This document shows positions 1-12,019 of a DNA stretch of 64,000 nt, in pieces. The stretch spans positions 18,295,728 to 18,359,727 of the forward strand of contig NC_051443.1 of assembly GCF_001649575.2 (NCBI RefSeq). Direction: 5' to 3'. How positions within the stretch are numbered: the stretch's first letter is position 1; every line of letters starts with the position of its first letter. The notes under the pieces are model-generated. The model ran no database searches. It saw only the letters and a list, made by a program, of their open reading frames with translations, and was not told the DNA's origin. A program made the translations under genes and the position numbers. This DNA comes from Kryptolebias marmoratus. Its lineage: Eukaryota; Chordata; Actinopteri; Cyprinodontiformes; Rivulidae.

Positions 1-71
1 TGAGGTTTAGATCCTGAGAGAAACAATGATATTCTCTTCCTCTGTAATGTGGCTGGGATTAGTTTTAAAGA

Positions 72-315
72 GGCAGCTTGGAGTAGAGCCCCTGCTCCTC
101 CACATCAAAAAGGGTTTCAAGAAACAAATTAGGATGCCTTCTTGACACGTCCTTTTGCAGGTTTCCGGACACGTCCCCCTGGAAGGAGACCCCAAGAGAG
201 AGTCGGAGCTCGCTGGAGGGATTATAGATCGTCTTTGACCCGGGAACTTCTTGGGAGCCTCCAGGAGGAGCTGGAGTGTGCAGTTGGGGAGAGGGAGGTC
301 TAACTACAGATAAAC
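72..315 (+). mobile_element. LINE (non-LTR retrotransposon) 3'-end relic
   Basis: Two adjacent frames read like the C-terminus of a fish LINE ORF2: first GVEPLLLHIKK from about 86, then after a frame change RTRPPGRRPQERVGARWRDY from 166, followed by LLGSLQEELE and GEREV. The pattern GRRPxxRxxxRWRDY with a downstream EELE..GEREV is typical of the C-terminal tail of such LINE polyproteins in fish. Stops and frameshifts show it is dead. The RTE or L2-type assignment is uncertain. Confidence 0.6.
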
Positions 316-2636
316 AAAACTGGCTACAATGAAACTGGGAATTCCTGTCTACAACTCGTCTGATGATGGTAAGCTTGTTCCTGTTACTTTTTTTTTTCTT
401 TTAACAATTGATTCTGAAACTCTCTAACATCAAAATTATCCCACGTTTGGGAAAAGCATTATGAGCTCTTCTTTTTAAACTGCAAACTGGGTACAGAAAT
501 GTAGCACAATGTCACTTTATTGTCATGTTTTTTAATTAGCCAGTTAAAACAAGCATTAAAATGGGCAATTATAGATGCACCAATCAGGTTTAAGCTTCAC
601 AAAAATCAGTCTTCAACATAAATATGAGGGGAAAATAAGTGGGTGGTTGGTGCAGAAGGTTCAGCTACAGACAAGGGTCAAATTTAAAGAGACGACGGAC
701 ACGTGCTTACTAAAAGACAAAATTTATTGAATAAAATGCATGCTCCCCTTGTCGGCCATTTGGACCGCACCTGTGCTGACTGACTCTACAGGTCCACAAA
801 ATTGCATGAACAGACAAGACCGCCCACAGGAACATGTGCCGTTTCACACACTCCTAATGAAAAGCAGCGGCACACACCAGAAACAGGACGTGACACTGAC
901 CCGTCCAATCACAAGCCAGACCTGGAGTTCCTGTCTTTCAAGTAAAACTTAAATATCTTATTATTTCCTCTTTAAGAAAAAAACAAGATTCTCTGTCTTT
1001 TGCTGTTGTTTTGTGAAATATTTAACTTTCTCTTTTTGCAGATAAGAGCCATCAGAGATCTTTAAATATCCAACTTCTCAAAACTAAAAAAAATCACCAA
1101 CTTTGATCATCGACCAACATGAGTTCAACTTGTTTGAATATTCAAACTTTAAAAACAATCTTTGCATTTTGTTAACTTGAACTGAGACAAACTGCAACAG
1201 CTGATCAACCCCTTTCACTTATTGGTTTGTTTATAATTCAGCTTAATTATTTCAATCAACAAAGTAATATGACACAGAACCATTATGGCACAAACAGTCT
1301 ATTTGAATAAAGCATTTCCAAAAGGTTTTTATAAGAACGTATTTGGTAAGTAACACAATACTGATCCCCTCTGAATGGATCTACTCATTCTCACTTGTCC
1401 ATATTTACCAGGGGAATATTATAAGTTTTAAATAATTAACATTTTCAGTATCCTGACAAAAATGACAAATATGACTGGTTGTAAATGATTTAGACTTAGC
1501 ATATATTGTGTAAGCGACATAGAACTAAGAGAAAATGGTCATTTTTTTATCAAAGGGGATAAACTTCCTCAGACACGGTGCCTGCTTTTTACGGTAGCGT
1601 CTCATAATAGATGGAAACCACGCTGCACCGCAGGCACTAAATCAAATCTAAAACTTGAATACATTCTCAAGCATTTTTAGAAAGAGCGGCAGATCTCCTG
1701 CGTCCTGCTGTACAGTTTTAGCTCATTTCAAACAGATGAACAGGGAAAAAAGTGTTTCGAGTTGTCCTTCCATGTTAAAAATACACGGAGGCTGCGTTTA
1801 GAGCCCCGCTTTCATCACAGAATAAATCTGAAATGATTCTCCTCGACTGATCTTAGAGGTAGAGTCTCCACTCCTGACAGGTTCATTCAGGTGCTTTTAA
1901 AGTGCTTTCAAAATATTTTCCAGCCCAACTTCTTCTTTTGTTGTTGTTGTTGTCGTCTTATCGTCTGGGGACTGTCTTCTCGTCTTCAGCAGGGCTTTTG
2001 CTTTGGTTTGTTCGCGTGTCTAGACAGAATGCATTTTTGCAGGTCTTTGAATCGGCCCTCCATTGTGTACCTGAGGACGGCTGGATGGCTTCACCACATC
2101 ACAGAGTTTTTTTTTTGTCTGTTTGAGTTTCCTCTGTCATCACAGACCAGACACACATGTAATTGCCTTTAAACTGCTGTCGCCTTCTCTTTCCTTGGTA
2201 ATGTGTCGTTTGACGGAGGCGAGCCTCGTGCGCCCTTAGAAGGCTGAATTAGATGCGGAGCGGTCATTTGCCGAGCGAACAGGATCAGAATTGTTAGGAA
2301 AAACACGAGAGACGGATTATTGCTGGCCAGCTTAAACCCGACACCTGAAATTCTAACTAGTGCACGGAACAAAACAGGTGTCTTTTTTCACAGTAATGGA
2401 CGAGAGTGCTGGAGGTGTGTGTGTGTGTGTGTTCAGATCTGGTGAGGGTAGTTACACAGTGCGCTGTAACTTTAGGAAGGAGCTGAGGAGCGTTCCATGT
2501 CTCACACTTTCCTCTGATGTCTTAACTCCTCTAACCTTTTTATACAAAGTCCCACACTGTTCTAATCTAAGGCAAGAGACTCTGTGCGGTTTAAAAGGTC
2601 TGGGAGCATTTTAGCCAAATAACCCAAAAGCCCCTG

Positions 2637-2673
<37 letters not shown>

Positions 2674-4590
2674 CCACACACACTCCCACACACACCACAT
2701 GCACATACACCTGGCCTCCATTTTTCCTTCTTCCTGATGCAATCTCGCACGTCATGGCAGCCACTTAGCTGTGTCCCCTTTAGAGAACTTTTCTATGTAA
2801 TTTGTCAAACTCTGTGGCCCAGATCAGACCCAAACAAATGATCTCAGATACAACAAAAATAGATGTTGTTTTGCGAGTGTCGATGGAGAAAGAAAAGCCC
2901 AGTTTCCGAAATCAGGCGCATGCATATTCAATTTTCTTGCCTCGTCTCTCAAACTGCTATCAAAAGATCCCTGCGTCAGTAAGACCAGGTCCCCAACTAA
3001 TGTGAGTGAATCAGTACATCAGTCAAATCTATACAGTGTACAAACAAACACAATCATTAAGTGTCTTAAAGTACAAAATCACAGAGGACAGCAAAGTTCT
3101 GACTAATAAACGTCTCGGACTCCAGCTCAGAAATGTCAGCCTCTCCAATAAAACAGAAAGCTGATAAGTTTTCCTCACAAATTAAAAGTCAAAAAGGCGA
3201 TTGTTTTTTTTTCTTTCTTGAGCAATGCGCTTTGAAAATGATTTCAAAAACAGCAACTAATATTCCTCAAATTCACACAAAAATCCCCTTTCAGAACCAA
3301 CTCTTTTTTTTTTTCCAGTGGTTGTCCGAATGTTACATGTCCTTGAGACATCCGTATCAGAGCTGGACTAAATCATAATAACCCAAACAGGAAAATCTCC
3401 TGCCACCCTTGTGTCAGAATAAAAGCTGTGCAGTGTTGGACGGGCAGGTAGTTATTATTATCGTATTGAGCCTAAAAGCAGTGAATCGTGTTTATTATGG
3501 AGGCAGCGGTGCTTCATTTCCACTTCAGGTAAACTACTTTACGTTATTTTGTGTTGTAGTGAAAAACAAACTTTGAGTGTCAGTGTTTGAACTGATGGAG
3601 GTTGTTCAGGGAAGAGATATGCACAATTGAATCTAACCACAGTGGAAAAACTCTAAATTAACGGAAACATGCAGCCTATCAGCTGGTATGAAGCCCACAC
3701 AACACAAGTGAAATTTGAATCATGTAATTACTCTGTTTATCTCAGGTATTTCAGTCTAAACACGAGTTCAGATGTAGACTGCATTTGTCACGGCCAAACA
3801 AGTGGAACGGGGCAGTGTTTTAAAAAGCTGTATTCACTGTACAAACATGGGCTTTTACACTTTTTCAGCCAACAAATTCTGACGTTTTATCTCATTTGTT
3901 TGACAATATGACCACTTTGCTCTGGTCCCTCCTCGGACCGAGGCAGAATTTGATTGGTTCTGGCACTCCTTCCGCCGTTTAATGATAACCACTGATTGGT
4001 CTCAGACGCAGCCGGCTTTCAACTTTCTGCCCAGCAAAATAAACACGAGAGCCACGAACACCATTAATCATCAGAGACAATTACCTCGTTTTCTCCCTCC
4101 CAGAGTCTTCGTCCACCACCTCCTCCTCCTCCTCCTCCTCGCTCGTCTTGTGCACCTTTTTTTAGTTTTCGTGTCCCTTTTAGCTGCAGAAAGTCTGGAC
4201 TGTTACACATGAGGGAATTTATGCTCGTTGTCAAACTTCATTACAGTCGTGTACACTTTAACTTGTGTGAATGCTGATTCAGCGTTCGCACTATTGATTT
4301 CCTGTTTTTTTTATTTTTTCCAAATGTTTTTTGTTTTATTTTATTTTTTTGCAGTCTAACAACTTCTGCATGCTTTGTGCTATTTTAGACATTCAAACAT
4401 CCAAACATTCAGCTCATTCAGGAGATGGGAGCTTGGACTTTTAGTTTTTGTAACTTTGATATTTTTTAGGAATATTCACCTTTATTTACAAATATTTTCC
4501 CCGTAGAAGTATAAAAAGCTCTATTCAGTTCCTTAAAAAACCTGGTTGTATTTGAAATCTGCTTGAAAATATTTAATCTGTTTTTGTCTT
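316..4590. other. Intergenic, no gene seen
   Basis: AT-rich DNA without a convincing coding exon on either strand. It holds a compound CA repeat at 2639-2696, a short TTG run near 1936-1955 and a TCC run at 4119-4140. The block 3925-4085 is unique, of balanced composition and contains TAAT-type homeodomain-like strings, so it could be regulatory. Small ORFs lack recognisable domains. Confidence 0.6.
2639..2696. repeat. CA microsatellite, compound
   Basis: A (CA)n run of about 16 units is followed by interrupted CTCCCACACACA units. It explains the low-complexity Val-Cys ORF on the minus strand. Confidence 0.9.
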
Positions 4591-4591
4591 G

Positions 4592-4880
4592 TGCTACTTT
4601 TAGTTTGAGCAACCTATCTGCTACTTTTAGCTACTGTTCTGCTGTTTTTAGTTAGCCTTTTGCTACTTTTAGCTAACCATTTGCTGCCTTTAGCGTCAGT
4701 TTTGCTACTTTTAGCCTTTTGCTAGCCCTTTGCGTCTTGTAGCTTCTGGCTAATGTTTTGCTACTTTTTAATTCCAGTTAGACGTTTGCCACTTTTAGCT
4801 AGCATTTTGTTGTTTTTAACTTTTAGCTCGTGTTTTACTATGTTTAGTTTTTAGTTATTCTCCTGCTTCTTTTAGCTTCA
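4592..4880 (+). repeat. Minisatellite with degenerate TTTTGCTACTTTTAGC units
   Basis: About a dozen degenerate units of roughly 20-27 bp share the core GCTACTTTTAGCTA. Copies start near 4592, 4619, 4670 and 4702, with more diverged ones to 4880. Unit spacing and sequence have drifted, so this is an old array. Confidence 0.75.
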
Positions 4881-5691
4881 ACAACTCAGTTTCAGCTTTT
4901 TCTGCAAAGCCGTTCAGCACTCAGCTTTCTCGTGGCATTGCTGCAGAAAATGCAATTCCTCCAATTACAGCAAACTTTATTAGGAATACTCAGCAAAAGC
5001 TTCAGGAACAGGCAGCACTCATGAAATGGGGAAAAATGCAACATTACCAGAGAACCCGAAATGGTTCCTATTATCCAGTCAAACTGATAACTACTTAATA
5101 TGTGTAATGTTACTTTGAAAACAAAACTAGCTAACTTTGCTGTTGTGTTTGTGTTTGTAGCTATAATGACTAATTTATCCATCCGCTTGCTTTCTCTGAA
5201 ACCAGAACTAATCCACCTGTTGCAATATTCACCCAACCCTCCCTGTCCCGACATGAATATTTCAGTGAAGACCAAGCACCTCCACTCTGCTTTGGCCACA
5301 GTGTTTGTTGAGATGGGTCTTTAGGGATGAAAATGGGAGTCAACAGGCATGGACCCAGGTTGATCTTTGTTTCACTGAGCCATTAATTCAGCTTCCATTA
5401 TGTAGAAATCATGAGAAGTATCAATACCTTTAATAAAGACAACTTTATGGTACATTTAATGGTAAAATGTTCAAAATAAAGCAGAGTTTAGATTCTAACT
5501 CTTCATTTATTATGACAATATAAATAAAAACTATGACAAATTAATTGGTAATTGTGCTGTTGGAATAAAGAGGATGTTTTCAGCTGATTTTACACTGCAC
5601 AACATTATTTATGTATGCACAACTATGGGGGGAAAAAGGTATAGTTGTTGATAAGCACACAGCTAAAAGGGACGATTCAAATCTTTTGGTC

Positions 5692-5995
5692 TGGGGTTCC
5701 ATAAAACAATATGACCAAATAATATCTTACCTGTTGTAGATGGTTTGTTGAAGGACCTCAGTTTGGAGAAATAAGGTCTAATCCTGACCAGATTGACAAA
5801 CTAATCCAAGGCCAAAACCAAAGTGGACTGCTGCCGTTTGAAAACGACTCCAGTCTCAAAGGTTTTATAGCCGTTCACACCATTGGGAATTTTACTGTTA
5901 TTTCAACAAAAAAAAAGGTGATCTTCTGCAAAAAAGTGCCCTAAAATGCTGCAGAAGTGCTACAGTTGGCTGCTGTTGCTGCTTTTCATACTAGG
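5692..5995 (+). mobile_element. Family A inverted-repeat element, left part
   Basis: Starts TGGGGTTCCATAAAAC and continues with TTACCTGTTGTAGATGG and CCTCAGTTTGGAGAAATAAG, the same left terminal repeat as the complete element at 33376-34091. The interior ends with a CTACAGTTGGCTGCTGTTGC stretch shared with the copies at 11.7 and 28.6 kb. The right terminus is missing or too diverged to see. Non-autonomous: no coding capacity. Confidence 0.65.
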
Positions 5996-8900
5996 ACAAA
6001 AAACCAAACTAATTTTATGTAAATAACTAGCATCTGGTCTGTTGAAGTTGTTAAAAATGGAGATAATGTTGTTGTGGTTATGAAAAATCTCCATTTGTAA
6101 AATAACCACTGATGCACTAAAGCTGATTTTTATTTGACTTTGGGAAGTCATTTGCATGTTGGTTAAAGTTTGTTTTGCAAAATCCCTACGTTAACTTTAA
6201 CAGGTTCACACAAACAAGCAAAAACATTTCCAACTTGAAGCGAAATTGTCAGACTTGTTGTTTTTATGTTTTATGCCAGAACACCAAGGAGACCCTGAAG
6301 TCTACCGCTTCATATCCGTGGAGACAAACATATATGGCTCATTAAACTGAAACCTGTTTGTTAAATTCACTGAGGGTAAAAACCACAGGTAGTGTTACTG
6401 TAGATTCTGCCTTTATGTGACGACTTAATGTAAGAACTGATGTTTAATTTGTGTACCTTTTGGAAACTGGTTTCCACGCAGCCTTGATCGTGCCAGACTC
6501 ATCCCAACCATTTATCCAGTTAGAGCCGATAGTGAGAACCAGTCCTTTGAATGATTGCATCATTTAAAGAGTTGGATGGTATAATTCATCAGGAAGAACA
6601 AACACGTTTGTTGCTGACATTTTTATTCTGCTCAGCGCTGCATTGCACATTTTTCGAACTGATTCGTTTGTTCTGAGCCTTTTTGTTCTGTCTTTATTGC
6701 ACATCTTTGATTATAATGTGTATAAAAGCAACTTTTAGATTTAAAATAGACCGGACATCTGGGAATGCAGTTGTCTCTAATGAGATTTCAGATTCTGATG
6801 TTTATTTTACAAACAAAGATGGCTGTCTTTATGTTAAAAATTAAAATATGTCAATGAGAATTGATGCTAAATTGAAATTCAGGAGACGTTGAGTTCCAAT
6901 GGCACTTTCTTTATTAATCTTCCTGCTTTCTTTTCTGCATGGTGCACACAATAATTACTGCCATGTAGGTAACAGGACATTATTACCCCGGCTCTTAGAG
7001 GAGGGTGAATTAGGGGAACCCAACATTTCCAGTTTTGGGTTTACATTTCAAAATCTAAACTCTAATCCGAGACTCGGCTCCAGCTGACAAAACCACAGTT
7101 TGTAATTTTAGGTGACAAATTAAGTTTTTTTAAAAATGCCAGACTCAAAAACTTGAGCGCCGTCCAACGAGCGGTAAACTTTTCTCTCTTTTCTGACAGC
7201 TACAAGCTTGTTTCCACCGGTGGTAATTCTTTATCCGAGCCCACATTAAACATTAATGATGATGTTGGTTTCCTAACCCTAACCCACCAGCTCTCAAAGG
7301 AAGCAACAAACGCATCCGACTGAGGAGCTGCGCAGACATGAGTGAAATCAGCACATGCTTCGCACACGTCGTTTGTGCTCTGTAGAGTTAACATTTCGGG
7401 CCGTTGTTTGTTTGATTGTATGGTTCGCTGTGGCATCGGAGCTGCTGGTGAAGGGATGTGTCTGCGAGGCAGATGTCAGGGGGCTCGGGCTGCTTCGCAG
7501 ATGTGACGCTTGCTGTCTGAAAACCAAAATATGGCCGCGCTCGCTTTCAGATATATAATTAGCTCTGTTATGACTTCATTTTGAGTCACCATTTTCACCA
7601 TGGCCCTTAGAAATAAACTATTACTTCTCACGGTCATTATTGGATGCCATTAGTGAGTGAGGAAGAGCAGAGGTTGCTCTTTGTTCGTTTCTCCTCTTTT
7701 GTCCTCCACCGTGGATAGGCTCATTCTGTTCAAGCAGGAAGTTAACTGTTGAAAGACAAAAATGTCTGAAAACTGTTTTGAATAAGCAGGATTTCTGAAC
7801 TGATTACTCACAAAATGTGGTTTTTAATCTTAGTCATAAGTATGGACTCAAACAAACTGACTAAACAATAAAAACTTAGGGAGTTGTGATTCTGATGTTT
7901 TTATTGAACACATGTTGCTGACATCAAGAGTCCAGGCGTGACGTTATTAGTAAGTTTTATATTTGTAGAAGTAAAATCAAACTAAAGTGTAATTACGTTT
8001 TATTTCCTGAGTGTCTGTTGCTGTTTTATGATATTCTCTGTCTGACATTAAACAAATATTTTTTTTCGCTCAGTATTTCATATTTTGAGTTCAGGTGATC
8101 TAAAAATTAAAAAGTCTCAGCTGAAACTAACCATTAAATAAATAGGCATTCAGGAAAAAGTATTATGTTTAATTAAAATTAATTACATTTTATTTGATTA
8201 GGGACATCAGATATTCTTTGCTTTGCCGAGGGGCCTTACTAATAATTCAAAATTAGGATAATTTTAGTTGTAATAGGTTTTTTTTTGTTTCATTTTTGTG
8301 ATGTGAAGCAGAGGCTGCTGGCTTGTCTGTTTGTTCTCCCTAGCTTTTAGTTTAGTCACTAGCTGAAACTACAAATTATTATGATTTTTTACACATTTAA
8401 AGGGTTTTCAATGTCTTAGATTACTGTAGCACTACATATTTCCATGTCCAAAATTAGGAAATCTGTAAAAACAAACAAATAAAACCTAAAACAACAAAAA
8501 CAGAGTACAGGATAGCCAAGCACAGCTCCCATAAGTTGTCAAAGAGTGAAAAAAAGTCTCTTTTAGACCACAAACTTGGGAATTAGTGTGGGCAGTTCAA
8601 CAAGCTGGCATTAAAACAGCCTTTTGTGTTGACAAAACAATCCAGTTTCTGTAAAAAATTAATATCTGATGCAACAAATGGAGCAAGAGAAACATGTGCT
8701 CCTCCATTTTCTGAGGGTGAAAACTTCTGTTTTGATTCCCAAACTTTCTTAGTCACAAATTAAAAAAAATAATATTAAAAACCATCGCCACAATCTCCAC
8801 CTTCACCCCTGAGCTTTGAGTTGGTTCAGTCCAACTCCTCAGTAGCCACCAGTCAGACAAAAGAAGGCTAAAGTTTTGTCTTTTTTTAGTGTTGAAACTG

Positions 8901-9179
8901 TGTTACATCCTTGTCTGACAGCAAATCAGATAAAACAGAGTAAAAACTCAGAGTGTTATCACGCTAATTAGGAGCGCAAGAAGTCCGCAAGTTTATAAAA
9001 AGTGGGAAATATTCATTTTATGTTCTTATATTGACATCTATCTGGGCTGGAGCAGGTGTGTGAGACCCCATGTGAGCCGTTTGAAGGTGAACAGACTGGA
9101 CTTAATATGGCTCTGAAGTGAAAGTTTTATAAACATTGGTTTCCATATCAGCATTTAGCCACAGTTTGTTCAAAAACAA

Positions 9180-9262
9180 AAAAAGTTGTCCTTCATAGGG
9201 TTTCAAACTTGAGTTTTCCTCATGAAAGCATTTGCAGTAACCATTACACCAGCCTGTCAGAC
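9180..9262 (-). mobile_element. tRNA-derived SINE head, relic
   Basis: Read on the minus strand, GGTGTAATGGTTACTG resembles an RNA polymerase III A box and AGTTTGAAACCC a B box, about 25-30 bases apart and in tRNA order. The stretch does not fold into an intact tRNA that I can see, so a degenerate SINE head is more likely than a tRNA gene. Confidence 0.4.
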
Positions 9263-11239
9263 CGGTTCCCTGTCTTTGCTCGCCTATTTCATAACAAAAT
9301 CAGACAATCATGATTACTAATCACCCAAAACTTTACAATACTTGGACAAATGATATTACTGCTGTCGCTAACCAGGGACTGGAGCAAACCCAGTACTACA
9401 AAAGGATTTTATGACCTTTCCAAGCTTCAAACATCTTTATAATACTTCTTTTAGAAATCATTTACAACTGTTTTGATAAAGACGTCGTTCCCACCAATTT
9501 ATTGTTTTGGAGTAGAGCAGGCTGTCTTTAAAGAAAGCTTTTTTTTATATAAATGCTCACGTTTAGAAGCCACACGCACAAAATAGTTACACAAAGTACT
9601 TTTCCAGCTTGGATTCTGAACGTTTGCTTCATAAAAACATGTTTTTCGTGCTTTTATATGTTTTTAGTTCAGACAGTTTGGTTATGCACGCGTCTTCCAA
9701 GAAGATAAGACAATCAAGAAATCCTGGCAATTTTTACGAGCTCTCATTTTTATTCCTTGCAACTTTAAGCCCCCCAGCTGGAAGATTAGTTCTAATCTCC
9801 TTACTCAATAATCATCTGGATCAGCCCTCCAAAACACAAAAAAGGCTCAGCCCACACAAATATACTGATGTTGCATAATTTTAGTTTTAAACAGTAAAAC
9901 ATTTCAGCAAATGACAAAAACCAGATTGTCAGAACCTTTTCTGTGCAACGAGGCAATGTTAACTGGAAGAAGTTATTACCTAATGACAGAGCTACCTCTC
10001 TTGTGGCTTTTAGGAGCTGCTCTTTTCTCCAAAGTCAACATGAGGGGGCCCCATCAGGAAAACAGCGAGGTGTAAATCACAGAACATCTTCAGACCAAAG
10101 TCTCGGTCTTATTGCCTTGTTTTGCCCCGTTAGAACATCTCTGTTTATGTGATCTGAAGGTCACGTCTCTTGGCTTGGGAGTTTGGCAAACCTTTTGATG
10201 CTGCTTGAGAAAGGTTGGGTCAAACGAGGTGTTTACTCATGTTTCTCTTATCGCTGCTGCTAGCACACTGATCCCTGTTTGTTTCCACTTCGAGCGCATT
10301 CCAATGAAATGACAAAAATAACGCGCCGATGAGGAGGGGCGACAGGAACGCAGCTTTGTGGAGGACCTGCCGCTTATTTATTTATCCATTTTAAAATGGC
10401 GTCTTTACTGCCTTTTCATGCCTACATTTAAAAAAAAAACAAAAAGCAAAGTTCAAACTCGATTTTTAACCCTAGCGCTTAGGATTGTCACTGATGGTTT
10501 GAATTCACGGAGTATTATCTGTTCGGCAGCGTGGTCCAACTGTCGTGTAAGTTAGCTTATCGTAAGACCTCCTTTTCTTGGGTAAGTGCTTTAATATGTG
10601 CGTAATTAAAGTTAACTGCCAGGGCCATTTCAGCGGAGCTAGTTTGAAGGCCATAATGTGCTCAAAGCCACCAGCTCAACCGCAATGAAACAATTAGAAT
10701 TGCTGAGTTGAACTGCTCGGTCCCTAATGGGTTTTACCTCCTGGGCATGATCGAGGCTTATCCAACATGACCGAGAGAGGACCAGCGTTCGCCCCTCTTA
10801 CCTGATCCAGGAAAGCGGCGTTCAGGGATGTAATTCCGTAAATCCCTAGCTCTTCGGGAATCTATAACATCAGAGCTAATTGCTTTGGTTTCTGACCCCA
10901 GTCCACAATTTCCACATTTGCAGGATTCTGAACACCAGCGTAAACCAAAACCACGAGACAATGAGGCTCATCTCGTCCCAGCATTTTTCCCTAAAAATAT
11001 GAGAATTGTTTACTGTGACAATCTAATTACAGTACGTTCTATTATTTCAGCTAAAACTTGAAATCATTATCTATTGTGTAACATTCTCCAAACTTTTCCT
11101 GTTGCAACAAAACGAGGTGAACTGAATGGCAAAGATTATTTTAAAATGCATAAAAACAGCGTTCAAAAAAAAAAAAAAAAAATTCAGAGGGGAAAGCCCA
11201 ACAGCTTTCAGATTAAATGTAAAAAAAACAAAAGGCCCA

Positions 11240-11266
11240 GATTTGTTGGAGCTGCTCCAACAAATC
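11240..11266. repeat. Perfect 27-bp palindrome
   Basis: Arms of 13 bp (GATTTGTTGGAGC and its complement) flank a single T. It lies between two A-rich tracts in the upstream region. Confidence 0.9.
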
Positions 11267-11731
11267 GTTTTCTGGTGTGACGAAACATCTCGCCCCCCCA
11301 CCCCACTTTTAGTCAACTGACTTTCAACATCTGAGTCTTGTTAGAACTGTTACACAGAACAACAAGACTGCAGGGCAACACAGTGAAGAGATTAGTGAGA
11401 AATTGATATTTTTCAGAATATTGGTTCAATAGTGATTTGTTCCTGCCGTAACCAGAGAGCAAAGATTACACAGTTTAAAAACTACATTGCAATGATAACA
11501 GGGTCAATGACATACACTGTCTGTGTGTGTGTGTGTGTGTTTTAATATACGCCCCAAATTAAAGCCACAGAGCCACTGAGCAGATGTTTTTTCTCCCTCT
11601 TGCTCGATCAATTGGCATTTCTTTCATCTCTCCGTCTCCCTCCTTTATTCTTTTCTCTCAGTTTTCCTTTGCTTTCTTTACAAGCTGAATACCAAGTTTT
11701 AATCTCATTTAGTCCAGTAAAAAAAAAAAAA

Positions 11732-12015
11732 AGCAGTCGATATCTTACCTGTCGCAGATGACTCTTTGAATGACCTTGGTTTGGAGAAAGAGTTTCATTC
11801 TGACCAAAATTCAAGTGGCACCAAGACCAAAGTGGATAATTGTCTAAAAACAACCTCAGTCTCACAACATATTGTGTCAGCGCGACTGTATAAACCTTTA
11901 CATTGCTGTCAAATTTGCATCACGCAGTTATTCCGTCAGATATATTTAAAATATTCCTGCCAGAAGTATCCCCAGGCAGTGCTACAGCTAGCTGCTGCTG
12001 CTGTTTGAGTTTCAA
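11732..12015 (+). mobile_element. Family A inverted-repeat element, left part
   Basis: GCAGTCGATATCTTACCTGT and the following GACTCTTTGAATGACC then TTGGTTTGGAGAAAGAG match the left end of family A. The inner part, with ACCAAGACCAAAGTGGATAA and GCTACAGCTAGCTGCTGCTG, matches the copy at 5.7 kb. A poly-A tract lies directly before it. No right terminus is seen. Confidence 0.65.
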
Positions 12016-12019
12016 AACA

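Larger units (their letters stand above)
6000..11730. other. Intergenic, no gene seen
   Basis: No coding exon is supported. Visible structure is limited to a tRNA-derived SINE relic (9180-9262), a 27-bp palindrome (11240-11266), a short GT run at 11521-11540 and unique balanced DNA at about 10580-10960. Two telomere-like CCTAAC units near 7270 are too few to mean anything. Confidence 0.6.

Noticed and set aside
4892..5299. 135-codon minus ORF
   Set aside because: No recognisable domain or splice sites and uneven composition; treated as chance.
7268..7285. Telomere-like CCTAAC repeats
   Set aside because: Only about two and a half units, within chance expectation.
9180..9262. Minus-strand tRNA gene
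   Set aside because: A and B boxes are visible but degenerate, and no cloverleaf with anticodon arm could be drawn; called a SINE relic.
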